From NCBI GenBank assembly GCA_027577595.1, contig JANBRJ010000100.1, forward strand, positions 1 to 59,184: DNA of 59,184 nucleotides. Reading direction: 5' to 3'. The position numbers and the translations under genes were made by a program. Source of the DNA: Coemansia sp. RSA 487 (Eukaryota; Kickxellomycota; Kickxellomycetes; Kickxellales; Kickxellaceae). The notes below the pieces were generated by a model that searched no databases, was not told the origin of the DNA, and saw nothing but the letters and a program-made list of their open reading frames with translations. Shown one piece after another: positions 1 to 10,140 of this stretch; the first letter of the stretch is position 1; every line of letters begins with the position of its first letter.

Positions 1-239
1 CGGACAGTGCGAGCTAGATCAGCTAGCACCATTGGAAATGGAAACATTGAACATAGGTGGCCTAAAAAGGGTCTCAAGTTACCAGGACTCAGATCAGGAA
101 TCCAAGTCACGTAAATTAAGCTCATAAATAGTCTATTCTAGTTTACAAGTTATCAATTATGAATCTTGCATGCAATGTTTTAAAAGAAACATCATACCCA
201 GGATCGCTGATCAAAAAATTCGAGCGGTCAGTGGTAGCA

Positions 240-875
240 GAATGTCTCCTAGTGCAAGTGCGAGTGGCCCATCCGCAGGAGCAGGTCGAACAGGAGGATA
301 TCCAGGGTGTGTTGATGGCTGGAAGCTGATTCTCGTTTGGAGACGGCCGATACCAGGCAAAGAGCTTATTCAGCAAAACATCAGAACGTGACTCCACAGA
401 GCGATCCCCAGGGTACAAGTTGCTGTTTAGCAGTGGCTCGGTGATGGTGCGACAGGCAGCATAGCATCCGCAAGCGCACCCGGAACCGGAAATGAAGTGC
501 TGTCCGCGGGACCATTCTGACGAGGTACCAGCAGAAACTCTGGCACACTTCCTAGAGTGCACAATAGGAGCTCCAGAGCAGCGTGCACAGCCGCTGGGCC
601 TGACAGAAACAGCATGGATGGACGGGTTTGTTGGGCAAAGGACTACCATGGTCGGTATAACACAAAGGAGCAGAAGGGAGGCTACCGACGCCCTACGACA
701 GGACTTGCATCAATTCCAACAGACGGCACGAGAACCAACGGCCTCTATGGTGAGATCTCTACTACAACAGGCGTATAAGCAGCAACTAGTATATGTAAAA
801 GGGAGATGGATAGCGAGAAACGAGAGACACGCTGACAGAGAAGAGAACTCGAGCATTCGGCCGGGCCGACGATGA
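240..875 (+). mobile_element. Decayed 3' end of a LINE-type (non-LTR) retrotransposon
   Basis: One frame from about 240 to 875 reads through with two in-frame stops and ends in a stretch typical of the C-terminus of LINE reverse transcriptases: a CC pair, then ETLAHFLEC, i.e. a Cys-Cys-His-Cys knuckle as found after the RT thumb of fungal and arthropod LINEs. The longest open part is 492-875. No RT catalytic motif (YxDD), endonuclease or poly(A) tail is visible, so this is a 5'-truncated fragment, or its 5' part lies before the window. The LINE reading rests on this short Cys/His motif only and is moderate to weak. Confidence 0.42.
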
Positions 876-1281
876 CAGCTGGTGAAGGAGAAGCAAAGGA
901 CACGTAGAGGCACTGATGGGATGCCCAGGTGGCTGTGTACAAAGATTGGTGATGTAGAGTTCAAAAAACATGCTACACTGGTGCTTCAAAAGACAAACGA
1001 GTTTACGAGCGTAAAATATCTGTCATGATTTAATTCACATACCAGCAATGGTTGCTCTTTTAACGCCTCGGTCCATTTGATTGGCTAATAGCATGTGCAA
1101 CAGGCATGGAAATCCGCAGATGGTTGAGGACGACTTTTTTTTTGGTTGGGCCATCTAAAAAACAAGACACGGGAAACAACCCATCTTATCTTCTCTTCTC
1201 TTCAAGATCAGTTTTCTTACTCTTTTTTCACCTTTTCATCTATAGATATTCTCAAAAAGTTTTTCTCTTTTTGTTTTAAAA
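876..1281 (+). promoter_or_regulatory. Cytochrome c promoter region with CCAAT box
   Basis: About 400 bases between the LINE remnant and cytochrome c. A reverse CCAAT box (ATTGG, 1080-1084, in the context GATTGGCT) lies about 200 bases before the ATG. CCAAT boxes bound by the HAP2/3/5 complex are the known activator sites of respiratory genes such as yeast CYC1, so placement and identity fit. A pyrimidine-rich leader (about 1185-1280) precedes the start. No clear TATA box is seen. Confidence 0.45.
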
Positions 1282-1608
1282 ATGCCATACTCTGAGGGAA
1301 ACGCAAAGAACGGAGCCAAGCTCTTCAAGACCCGCTGTGCCCAGTGCCACACCGTCGAGGCCGACGGCGCCAACAAGGTTGGACCCAAGCTGCATGGTCT
1401 CTTTGGTCGCCAGTCCGGCCAGGTCGACGGCTTCCAGTACACCGAGGCTAACAAGGATAAGGGTGTCGTTTGGGACGAGAACACCCTGTTCGATTACCTT
1501 GAGAATCCCAAGAAGTACATCCCCGGCACCAAGATGGCCTTTGCTGGTTTCAAGAAACCTAAGGAGCGCAACGACGTTATTGCTTACCTTAAGGAATCTA
1601 CACAATAA
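1282..1608 (+). CDS. CYC1: Cytochrome c
   Basis: Soluble haem protein of the mitochondrial intermembrane space that carries electrons from complex III to complex IV. The 108-residue product has the haem-attachment motif CAQCH (Cys19, Cys22, His23), the HGLFGR and YTEANK signatures, and the axial ligand Met85 in GTKMAF. Length is normal for a fungal cytochrome c with a short N-terminal extension. It is a single open frame with no intron, and the ATG follows an A-rich leader (TAAAAATG). Codon use is strongly C-ended, as expected for a highly expressed gene. A CCAAT box upstream fits control by respiration. An AATAAA at 1736-1741 is a candidate poly(A) signal. Confidence 0.98.
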   Translation: MPYSEGNAKNGAKLFKTRCAQCHTVEADGANKVGPKLHGLFGRQSGQVDGFQYTEANKDKGVVWDENTLFDYLENPKKYIPGTKMAFAGFKKPKERNDVIAYLKESTQ

Positions 1609-2240
1609 ATATCACATTCTATCTGTTTCCTTTGTCTTATTCTGCTTTCCTTCCATACTTTATGTTCTTTGTCTTTATGTTCCCGCCCTCCTCTAGCTTT
1701 TGCTGCGCAGCACATTAGAGTTTCCTCTAGGATTGAATAAATTTGTCTAGCGCATCTAGAGTAGCAAAATTTTTCGCTTTGGCTTTGGTTCTGGCTCTGG
1801 CTTGAAACATGAAAAGAAAAATATGCTTACAGTGAGAAATCGAAGGCCTTATCTTCAAAAGATGTTGCAAAGTAAATTTGTTGGGGGATGAGCAAAAAAG
1901 TCTGAAAAAAATCCCAAGCAGCTGAGGGTAATTAATCGCTAATCTTGATTTTGTTTATTCGAATTCCTGGCTTATAAAAGATGGTCACCACTCCAATCAT
2001 TTACGATTCACATATCAGCCAAATGGTGCTAGTATCCAAGACACCAGGCATCCCTTCTATCACGCATTCATCGTCCGTGTATAATGGACACAGTGCTTGA
2101 TATATTGGCTATAGTCTTCGCTTTTTCCAATTTTTCTTGCACGTTAATATATTTGCCGCTCTGCGCGTTAAAAAAATAATAGAAGCCCATAAATGACAAT
2201 GAATGCCGTTACAGTAGCTGACCCAGGCTATCTGGTCAGT
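1609..2240. other. Intergenic: 3' region of cytochrome c, orphan TATA box, repeat copy
   Basis: No gene is seen. It holds the cytochrome c 3' UTR with AATAAA (1736-1741), a short GGCTTTGGTTCTGGCTCTGG-type simple tract near 1780-1803, one copy of a 20-bp repeat shared with the flanks of the next two genes (1931-1950), and a consensus TATA box (TATAAAAG, 1973-1980) with no convincing ORF after it. Confidence 0.5.
1931..1950 (+). repeat. 20-bp boundary repeat, copy 1
   Basis: ATTAATCGCTAATCTTGATT. It matches copy 2 (4032-4051) at 19 of 20 bases. It lies on the 3' side of the intact F-box-like gene. Confidence 0.6.
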
Positions 2241-3917
2241 TCAATCATAACAAAAAAGTCGCTGTATCTTTTCTGCATGTTTATCGTATAGTCCACTCAA
2301 AAGAGCTTCCTTAAGCTCATTGTGGTACTCCGACAGGTTCATTTCTAGTAGGGCTGTAAAAGTAAACTTGGGACACAGGACAGCAAGTGTCATCGACGCA
2401 GCAGCCAATTTGTCTTGTGGCACGCTGTTTGAACACCAAGTAGCCCAGTATTTGAGGCTGCGACTAAGGGGATAGTGGGTGGGGTATAGATAATACGGCA
2501 ACGTTTTGGTTTGTCCTTTGTCTGGTTCCAAGTCAATTCCAGCAAATCGACACATTAAATCTGTCATGTTTGGCAAGAGTCTGATGAGATTGAGCATTTC
2601 TAGCAGTTCCAGCTTGGTTCTTCGAAGGTTAAGAACCTGGATGTTCTCTGCGTAGGGGCTTGTAGGAATAATACTGACAAGTGCATTTTTAGGAATTTGA
2701 TTGGGAATCGATAACCAATATGTTTCGGGTGCCAGCATGTCCAGTGCAAATTTTAGAAATGACTCTTCACTCAATTCCATGCAGGAAACATGGTTTCGAG
2801 CTGCTCTTACGTAGCGGAGGTGTGGGTGTTTGCCATCCGAAAACACTTGGAACTGCTGCAGTATCTCCAAAGATTCGTGGTCAATGTCGATAAATAGATA
2901 TTTCAACGTGTCCCCATTTCCTCTGAATATCGTGTCGTCTGCAAAGATATATCTCGAATTCAATACGATATACTGTAGTGCCGGGAACGGAGTTATGGAC
3001 TTGTTTGTTACTAGTCTTTCATCCTCTTCCGATATTAGTGCATCGATCACCAATTTTTTGAGTCTAGGGAATATTACCGGCTGACCATCCTTGTGAGTAA
3101 AAAAGAGCCTTGCAAGGCGACACTGGAGTTTTTTGATAATTATCTCTTCCAAGGTTGAAGCACATCCCTTGACAATGTGATTATATAAATCGGTTCCGCT
3201 GGAACAAAAGAAAAATAAGGTGGTGAGTTGTGGTGCATCGCGTACAAGCAGTTTGCCAGAAGGTATAGGCATAAACTGGCCTCTGCTCATATGGAATGCC
3301 GATAAAAAGGCGGCAACAATTGACTCCTCGGAAAGTAGAGATTGAGGGCTTAGTTTAAAAATGCAAGTATTGTCAAAGTTGATTTTTACGTATCGTAGAT
3401 TGGGCATTGTCGCTTTTATACGACTTATAACCCAGGAGATCAGTTGGCAGAAAGTAGTAGCATTGTGTCTCTCACTGGGTGGCGATGTGAGCAGCAAGTA
3501 GAAAGTCAGCGAGAATGCTGATGGCAGCACATCATCCTCGGGCCAAATTTCGGAAAGGGGTTGTAGATGCTCCTCCCTAAAATGAACCAATGTGCCGCGA
3601 ATAGTAAGAGTGAGCTTTTGAACATGGCAAAGATTCGTGCTATCTGTCTTATGGTCGCTGTTTTCAAATTTGAGATATCCGTGTACAGCCCCAAACATAA
3701 TGTTCACGCGTCTGGACAATGTTCCGTAACTATACCGAAGAGAAATTGCCCTCCACTGGCGGCTGATATTGTATAATACATCGCATATCTCCTTCATTTT
3801 TTCGTTTACTATTTCATTTTCATATGAGTTGGGAAAGCGCAGGCCGTTCGAATAACAGTGAGTGATACTCTCAGCAATATGCAGAGGTAGGGTTTGAAAT
3901 GGCGACAAGACAGGCAT
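2241..3917 (-). CDS. F-box-like / leucine-rich family protein, intact copy
   Basis: A 558-residue protein with no known function. The N-terminus (FQTLPLHIAESI, then ISRQWRAISL around residues 50-60) has the LP-x-H-hydrophobic start and the following W-R helix of F-box-like proteins. The rest is a string of short Leu-rich segments (LKKLVID, LQYIVLN, LKYLFID, IQVLNLR, MTDLMC), as in F-box/LRR adaptors. A distinctive DDTIFRGN motif sits mid-protein. If it acts like its relatives it would be a substrate adaptor for an SCF ubiquitin ligase, but the F-box is divergent and this is inference. A decayed paralogue lies just upstream (4157-5862), with recognisable matches at both ends. Coding DNA is AT-richer than neighbouring housekeeping genes. 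The start is the first ATG, and the same MPVL start is preserved in the dead copy. Confidence 0.7.
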   Translation of the reverse strand: MPVLSPFQTLPLHIAESITHCYSNGLRFPNSYENEIVNEKMKEICDVLYNISRQWRAISLRYSYGTLSRRVNIMFGAVHGYLKFENSDHKTDSTNLCHVQKLTLTIRGTLVHFREEHLQPLSEIWPEDDVLPSAFSLTFYLLLTSPPSERHNATTFCQLISWVISRIKATMPNLRYVKINFDNTCIFKLSPQSLLSEESIVAAFLSAFHMSRGQFMPIPSGKLLVRDAPQLTTLFFFCSSGTDLYNHIVKGCASTLEEIIIKKLQCRLARLFFTHKDGQPVIFPRLKKLVIDALISEEDERLVTNKSITPFPALQYIVLNSRYIFADDTIFRGNGDTLKYLFIDIDHESLEILQQFQVFSDGKHPHLRYVRAARNHVSCMELSEESFLKFALDMLAPETYWLSIPNQIPKNALVSIIPTSPYAENIQVLNLRRTKLELLEMLNLIRLLPNMTDLMCRFAGIDLEPDKGQTKTLPYYLYPTHYPLSRSLKYWATWCSNSVPQDKLAAASMTLAVLCPKFTFTALLEMNLSEYHNELKEALLSGLYDKHAEKIQRLFCYD

Positions 3918-4031
3918 TGTGAAATTTAATGTAGATTTAAAAGGAGGAAATTCAACGAGCAGAGAAAGAAGAAAAAGAGTTTCTGCTTGTATGCTTGTTT
4001 TGTGCTGGTGTTTGTTGACGTAATTGTGTGG

Positions 4032-4051
4032 ATTAATCTCTAATCTTGATT
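4032..4051 (+). repeat. 20-bp boundary repeat, copy 2
   Basis: ATTAATCTCTAATCTTGATT, about 115 bases upstream of the intact F-box-like gene and just past the 3' end of the dead paralogue. It differs from copy 1 at one base. Confidence 0.6.
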
Positions 4052-4156
4052 ATATCTATAATTCCTTGTTGAAAATATGAAAAAAACATTTCAAGGATAA
4101 AATCAAATAGATAGCCATTGCTCAATTGCAAGAGCATCACCAAAGCAACGGAGTGG

Positions 4157-5862
4157 CTATTCGGTATTGTAAATCCACTTGAACTTTGCCGAGTGTTTCT
4201 TGAACAAGTAGCTTTTAAGAACTTGACCAAGCTCACCGCGATACCCCTTCCTTTCTGTACCTGGAACAACTATCAATGCAAAGTTGGGACACAAAACAGC
4301 AAACGCAATTGCCCAAATTGCAGTAGTCCTTGCACGCACCTCATGTATATATGTAAGTTTCCAGCGTTTAAGGCTAGGGTTTAACGGGTATTACCGTTTG
4401 TGCACGCTATCTGGAAATGGCATATCTAGCCTTATACCTAGCGTTGAATCGTATCTTTCAAGCGTACATTCAAAATGTGTCAAGTTTGGCAAATTTCTGA
4501 CAGGGTTAAGCATATAATCTACCAATAAACAGAGATATGGAAGAGAAAGGTTCCGGATGTTTTCAGTGTAATTTTTGTCTGCAACAAAGTCGATAATATT
4601 CTGATATAAAAGATCAGAGTTTTTCGCTGTCAGCGATCGCGTTGCTGGTCCGGTATGCCAGCTACAGCATTTGTAAAGAGCTCTGGGCTAGCTCTCCAAG
4701 CCCTGTCATCACAGTTGTTAGTTATAAAGCTAGTAAGTCTTGAAAACTTCCTAACCAAAAACACCCTGCACTTTAGAAAATATAAAGAAACAGTATTGAT
4801 AGAAATATGCAAACTCTTCAGCTTGTTATAGCTTCCTCTAAATAGTGTGTCATCCACAAAGGTATATGGTGCGTCCCATCCAATATGTCGCAATTCTGGG
4901 AAAGGGAACAACGATTCATCTGCTACTAGCGCCGATTCGAGTTTATCCGGCGATGAACCACCAACATAGAGTATTTTAAGGTTGGCGTATGTTATTGTCT
5001 GGCTCTTATCGTTATAGAAAAGCGTCCTTATATCCCGAGATTTGAAATGTCTGATATAGACTGATTTTAGAGAAGATGCAAACTGGATGACAAGATGATG
5101 CAAAGAGTCAATATCATACTCGTAGTTGTATTGCATTGTAGTGATTCCGGAGTTAATCTGTGCGAATGGACGATTGCTGGCCACACAAGTTGACCTTTCA
5201 GCAGAATTTCAGGCCTTTGCCATCTTGAAAATAGCCGACAAGAGCAGTCCAATATCCCATTCCTTGGAACCAGGCATTTCCAAACTCATGTAATGTCCAC
5301 GAGGAGTTATATGACGGAAAAATGTTTTTTTTTTTCGAAAACCAGGGGCTAATGCTCGTATGCACAGTGTCATCAAGCAAAGTTATTTGCCCTTAATGGT
5401 TTCATCACCAAACAGTTTCAGGCTAGAGCCCCGGACCATGTCAATAAGTAAGGAGTGTGCTGATGAAAAACCAATGTTTTTGGGCAAAACGAAACACATA
5501 TCCCAGAGTTTTCTCTTGGTAAACTGGGAAACTGTGCAATAAAAGCTGATTCTAACGCTTTTTACGTAACAGTAAAGCTCTGTGCCTTTGTCTCTGAGCT
5601 TTGACGGAAGAGCAGGGAACACGATAGCTGCCTGTTCCATATCCGTCTTCAATTGCAAGTCAGCCTCACTACGGAAATGTAAAAGAGTAATTAGCCTCCA
5701 CAAGTAACTTATATTGTATAGCACCAGCCATAGCTTTTCTTCATTCTCCTCGCTTTTACGAAGGGAGCAGCAGCGGACGTCGTTACATGATCCAGTATGG
5801 TAGCGAGTGATTTCCTCGGTAATGAGTATAGGCAGAGTCTAAAATAGCGGTAAGACAGGCAT
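4157..5862 (-). pseudogene. Dead paralogue of the neighbouring F-box-like gene
   Basis: Three stretches align in order with the intact gene at 2241-3917: the start (MPVLPLF then TLPILITEEIT, followed by VLYNISYLWR), the middle (VDDTLFRGS then LKSLHI), and the C-terminus (AFAVLCPNF, matching TLAVLCPKF). Codon 8 is TAG where the intact gene has CAG, so the frame is stopped almost at once. Further stops occur, and the C-terminal piece (4157-4339) lies in a different frame from the N-terminal and middle pieces. It sits head-to-tail with the intact copy, so it arose by tandem duplication followed by loss of function in this copy. This is a host gene family and not a mobile element. Confidence 0.8.
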
Positions 5863-5975
5863 TGCTAAACATAAATGACAAGTAAAAGTAAAGGAAACAG
5901 TCAACAAATGAACAAAGAATAGAAAGCCAAAGGACCTTATTGAGAAAAGCAGTGCCTTATGTTTTTTTTTGGTGG

Positions 5976-5997
5976 ATCAATCCCTAACCCTGCCATT
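5976..5997 (+). repeat. Boundary repeat, copy 3 (diverged)
   Basis: ATCAATCCCTAACCCTG matches the first 17 bases of copy 2 at 13 positions, and all four differences are C/T transitions. It lies about 115 bases upstream of the dead paralogue's start, the same place that copy 2 holds relative to the intact gene. Confidence 0.45.
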
Positions 5998-6078
5998 GTT
6001 TACGATAATTACACGTTAAAAAGATGAATATGGTTTGCAAACATTATCAAATCTTGCTGGACCGACATGCGCTGAGTT

Positions 6079-7800
6079 TTACCGGTTTATCAGCCCAGTA
6101 GAAGTGCTGCTGTTAGTAGATCTACCACTGTTGCGTCGTACATGCCTGGTAATAGATGCAGGTGGATTAGTCGTGGTGAGCGCAGTATCGCTAAATTCGG
6201 CAGCATCCTGGACGCTCTCATCATCTGTAGAATCGGTAGGCTTTGCAGGTACTCGTGTGGCACGCGCAAAAAACGGAACACCAGAACCCGTGAACAACTT
6301 CTGCACATCCTCTAGCTTGAGCCCCTTGGTTTCGGGGACCATTACAAAGACAAAGCACAGACCGATGGATAAGACGCCAGCGTAGAACCAAAAGGTACCA
6401 GAGGCCGTTATATGCTGCGTCATGGTCAGGAAGGTGACAGAAACAACGAAATTGCTGACCCAGTTGGTTGCGGTCGCAATGCTGCCGGCCTTGCTGCGGA
6501 TGCCCTGGGAAAAGATCTCTGACTGCACTAACCAAGGCACGTTTCCGAGCCCGACGGCATACAGGGCGACGTAGAACACAAGCGATGCCAGTGCCAGCCA
6601 CGTGCCGGCCCGCTCGCGCGTCGTGGTAGAATCACACACGTCGGTGAGATCGGAAAACAGCCCATCGTTTTTGGCAGCACAAACAGCGGACCCTGGCGAC
6701 CAATTGCACTTGTCATCCAGCGTGCATGCACCGCAAATGGCGTACTCGGCGCAAGTGTCTTTGGTGATCTTGACTAATCCGACGATGAAGATAAAGGCAA
6801 TGCCCAGTACCACAAGCCCGATAATCATTCCAACAAAGGAGACCAAGAGGAGTTTGCGCCGCCCAAACCGATCGATGATGGCGATGGCAACGATGGTCAT
6901 GACCATATTGGTGGCAGCAATGGCGATCGAGAACTGCGTGGCACTCTTGGTGCTCGAAAAGCCTGCCATCTTTAGAATCGTTGCCGAGTAGTACATGGCG
7001 GTATTGAACCCACTGAACTGCTGCATGAGCTGCAGTAAACACGCAACAGCGAGCGGTTTATAGTTGATAGCTTGCAAAAGATCGCGGTATCTGGTAGAGT
7101 TTTCTGTGCGCATCGCGTTGCGCATGCTTTCGAGCTCCTCATCCACCATGCTTTCGGGCACCTTGGACCCGTATACACGGTGCAGAATAGCGCGTGCACG
7201 GTCCTCTTGCCCGCGGCAGATCAACACACGTGGCGATTCGGGCAGCCACGGCAGACAGCAGAGCTGCACCACGGCGGGGAAAGCAGATATTGCAAACATC
7301 CAGCGCCATCCATTGTGCACGTCGGTGAGTCCCCATGCGATCAGATATGCGATGAGCTGGCCACCCGTGATAGCCAGAACGTTGAGAGTCACCAGACGTC
7401 CGCGGAACTCCTTGGGAGCCAACTCACCAATATATATTGGCACGACCATCGAGGCGGCGCCAACGCCCAAGCCAACGACGACACGACCGCCGATAAGCAC
7501 CGAGTAATGCTTGGAAAACGTCATGATTAGTGCGCCTAAGATGAACACGAGAGAGGCTAGAAAAGTAATGATTCGCCGACCCCAGCGATCGGCGAATACG
7601 CCGGCGAATAATCCTCCGACAATGGCTCCCAGGGTGGTGCCGCCGACAATAAACTCTTGCTGCGTGTTGGACAGATCCCACTCGTCTTTGATGACGACCA
7701 GGGCGCCAGAGATGACACCCGTATCATAGCCAAAGAGCAACCCTCCGATGGTGATGCAGAACACCACGAAAAATACAAAGCGCGGCGGTGATGCGGGCAT
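6079..7800 (-). CDS. MFS sugar transporter, proton/myo-inositol type with PSI-like loop
   Basis: A 573-residue, 12-helix transporter of the sugar porter family. It shows FGYDTGVISG in helix 1, DRWGRR in loop 2-3, PESPR after helix 6, QQFSGFNTAMYYS in helix 7, DRFGRR in loop 8-9, and PETKG after helix 12. Loop 9-10 carries a six-Cys insert (residues 350-389: CAEYAIC, GACTLDDKCNWS, AVCAA, DVC) resembling the PSI domain of animal HMIT (SLC2A13) and plant INT transporters; the yeast ITR proteins lack it. By family knowledge the likely substrate is myo-inositol with H+ at the plasma membrane. Other polyols cannot be excluded. The tail is Ser/Thr-rich and cytosolic. Start and stop are clear and there is no intron. 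Confidence 0.88.
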   Translation of the reverse strand: MPASPPRFVFFVVFCITIGGLLFGYDTGVISGALVVIKDEWDLSNTQQEFIVGGTTLGAIVGGLFAGVFADRWGRRIITFLASLVFILGALIMTFSKHYSVLIGGRVVVGLGVGAASMVVPIYIGELAPKEFRGRLVTLNVLAITGGQLIAYLIAWGLTDVHNGWRWMFAISAFPAVVQLCCLPWLPESPRVLICRGQEDRARAILHRVYGSKVPESMVDEELESMRNAMRTENSTRYRDLLQAINYKPLAVACLLQLMQQFSGFNTAMYYSATILKMAGFSSTKSATQFSIAIAATNMVMTIVAIAIIDRFGRRKLLLVSFVGMIIGLVVLGIAFIFIVGLVKITKDTCAEYAICGACTLDDKCNWSPGSAVCAAKNDGLFSDLTDVCDSTTTRERAGTWLALASLVFYVALYAVGLGNVPWLVQSEIFSQGIRSKAGSIATATNWVSNFVVSVTFLTMTQHITASGTFWFYAGVLSIGLCFVFVMVPETKGLKLEDVQKLFTGSGVPFFARATRVPAKPTDSTDDESVQDAAEFSDTALTTTNPPASITRHVRRNSGRSTNSSTSTGLINR

Positions 7801-9286
7801 ATTGCTGTCGTTGTCTGGTGCTACGTTGCCAGGTATGCTGCTGCTGCTTCTTGCAGAACGTGTGCTTTCAGCGTTTTCCTACTCTGACAAAAGATGTAGT
7901 CAACGTGCTTTTAGAACCTCTTCTATTATCCGTAGTTCTGAAATGATAGGGAAGTTAAATAAATAGCAAAAGAGAAAGAAGCTTACATTTTCTGTAGGCT
8001 CTGCCTGTGGAACTTGGGTGAATGAGTGTCGGTTTGTTCTACAGGCCAAAAGTTGCAGGCAAAATGAAAAAAGATGATCAGCCCCATTCATCCAGACGAA
8101 CCATGACAGTTTTTGGTGGGGAAAAGAAAGAAATAAGTGTGCAAAAAGCGGGCTACTCTATATGGAAACCAATGAGCACCAGTGCATGGAAAGAGTGGTC
8201 CATGTTTGCTCAGTTGATAAACACATTGTTGAGGATTATCGTGGTTCTAGCCATTTACGGAAGTTGTCCAGGAATCAAAGCGGCTGCTGCGAATAGCTTA
8301 CCTTGTTATCCAGTTCATTGTTGGGTTCTAGAGACACATGCAGCCTATGCGAGTAGTCGTCTGGATCTTGAGATAAGTTCATAATATAGATACTCTGCGC
8401 TACAAAGAAAAAAGGGGAACAAAAGTCCAAAAAGAAGCGGATAAAAGCTTGACTGAAAGCAAGGTGCAGATATGGGATGTACAAAGAACAAAGCAATTAG
8501 CGTGTGAAGCGATGCTATATGTAGCTAAAATAGTTGTGGATAAACAACTATTGCCAGAAAAAAGAAGAAAGCAAAGAAACGGGATGAAACTGACAATGGT
8601 AGTTTATTGATAAAAGCTGGCAAGTATCACATTCTTCATTCAGGAAAAATTACTGTTGAATGAGAATATAGGGAAAATAAAAGACAAGGCAATGAGCAAG
8701 GCGCACCCATAGAACCTTGCTGTCGATTGTTTTCCAAAGGCTGAATGCCAACATGGCCAGCATGTGATAATATAACATGTCTCCTTGTTTTAATCACCAG
8801 TGCCCGAATATACCAGATAAGGGTAGAATGGGTTTTTTGAATTTGCAAGTCGGACTAATTGTCGACTGACTATTTACCTTTACAAGAGCACAAAACAAAA
8901 AAAAGTAGCGAATAAATGGCAACATCTTGAAAGTGAACGGAGATGCCTCGGACGAGCGGATGCAATTATCCAGAAGATGCACAAAGCACATCTTTATGCT
9001 GGCGGCAGATCTCGACATTGGAATCTACGATGGCGAATCTGTAATCGGAAGCAAGTGACAAAGAAGTGCTTTTGCAAGGCCATCTTGTCAATCTGTTGTT
9101 TACGCAACGAAAGAGGAACCAGTTTGGTCAATTGCTCGTAGTATTTTGTAATCGCGGCCGGCAAGTATAAAAGGAATAGAAAACGATACCCAGGTCAATA
9201 CGATGCCACGACCACAACATATTTCTGTCAGTAACACACACACACACCTTTCCATTCAACTAATACCTGCAAATTTAGCGCAAGCC
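7801..9286. other. Long intergenic: transporter promoter and GST promoter
   Basis: About 1.5 kb between divergent genes. I see no supported gene. A TATA box (TATAAAAGG, 9166-9174) serves the GST gene, and a (CA)n tract at 9236-9248 lies in its leader. Several short open frames here have no family features. Confidence 0.5.
9166..9174 (+). promoter_or_regulatory. TATA box of the glutathione transferase gene
   Basis: TATAAAAGG, 121 bases before the chosen ATG at 9287. Because an earlier in-frame ATG (9203) is only 37 bases from this box, transcripts probably begin at or past it. This favours the 9287 start. Confidence 0.6.
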
Positions 9287-9994
9287 ATGTCCGCAAATGA
9301 CTATCCATACGAAGAAGGCGGGTACACGTTGTACTCGTACGCCAAGTGCCCATATGCACAGCGTGCGCTTCGGGCACTCTATGCAGCCAACGTACAGCAC
9401 AAGCATGTAGAAATCGACCTAGCGAACCGGCCATCATGGTATGGGCAAGTGAACCCGCATCTCAAAGTTCCAGCACTGCGAACACCTAACGGTACGGTCC
9501 TGATCGAATCCCTTGTGATAAGCGAGTACATTGCTGATGCGTTCCCAGACTCGGGGCTCCTGCCAACGGACGCACTCGAACGGGCACACATGCGCTTGTT
9601 CATTGATGTTTTTAGCACCCATATCGTGCCCAACATATATGCAACGCTAAGGGCAGCAACGCGCGAGGATCAAGAGCGGTGCAAGAGGCTTTTGGAGGAA
9701 GGCATTGCGATGGCTAGCAGGGAGCTGGTGAAGCAGTGGCAGCGATGCAAGACGCGTGGACCACTGTGGCTGGGCAGTACGGTCTCGCTAGCCGAGATTG
9801 ACACAATCTCGTTTGTCAACCAGCTTGCGGGACCGGCCCACTGGCGTGGATTCGCGGTGCCACAGACACAGGAGTTTGCAGCATTCAATGAATGGGTGGA
9901 TGCGTTCTCCAGACATCCAGTATATATGAAATTCAGTGTGCCAGACAAGGATGTTGCCGACGTCATCCGGTTCTACGTACCCGAAGCCAACTGA
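9287..9994 (+). CDS. Glutathione S-transferase, omega/Cys-type
   Basis: A 235-residue cytosolic GST. The thioredoxin-fold N-domain starts YTLYSYAKCPYAQR, with a Cys (Cys21) at the catalytic position as in omega-class and dehydroascorbate-reductase-type enzymes. KVPALRTPNG gives the conserved cis-Pro, and LIESLVISEYI gives the glutathione-binding E-S pair. The all-helical C-domain includes GSTVSLAEIDTISF (N-capping box region). Such enzymes usually carry out thiol transfer, deglutathionylation or dehydroascorbate reduction rather than classical conjugation. The open frame extends to an ATG at 9203, but the added 28 residues have no GST counterpart. There is no intron. Confidence 0.9.
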   Translation: MSANDYPYEEGGYTLYSYAKCPYAQRALRALYAANVQHKHVEIDLANRPSWYGQVNPHLKVPALRTPNGTVLIESLVISEYIADAFPDSGLLPTDALERAHMRLFIDVFSTHIVPNIYATLRAATREDQERCKRLLEEGIAMASRELVKQWQRCKTRGPLWLGSTVSLAEIDTISFVNQLAGPAHWRGFAVPQTQEFAAFNEWVDAFSRHPVYMKFSVPDKDVADVIRFYVPEAN

Positions 9995-10140
9995 TAAAAG
10001 CTGCTGTGAAGAGATCCGGAAGTCCAAGTCTGTGTTTTCAAAAGTGACATGCTGAATCTTTCTGTTAAATTTTCTTTTTACCACATGATCATCGCAAAAC
10101 AATCCAGGTTCAGCTTTTTTAAATAAATTCTAATCTTGGT

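Noticed and set aside
143-649. 168-codon minus-strand frame near the window start
   Set aside because: Cys/Ser-rich with no motif and antisense to the better-supported LINE-tail frame.
8022-8384. 120-codon open frame between transporter and GST
   Set aside because: No domain, poor codon pattern, overlapped by frames on the other strand; no TATA at a fitting distance.
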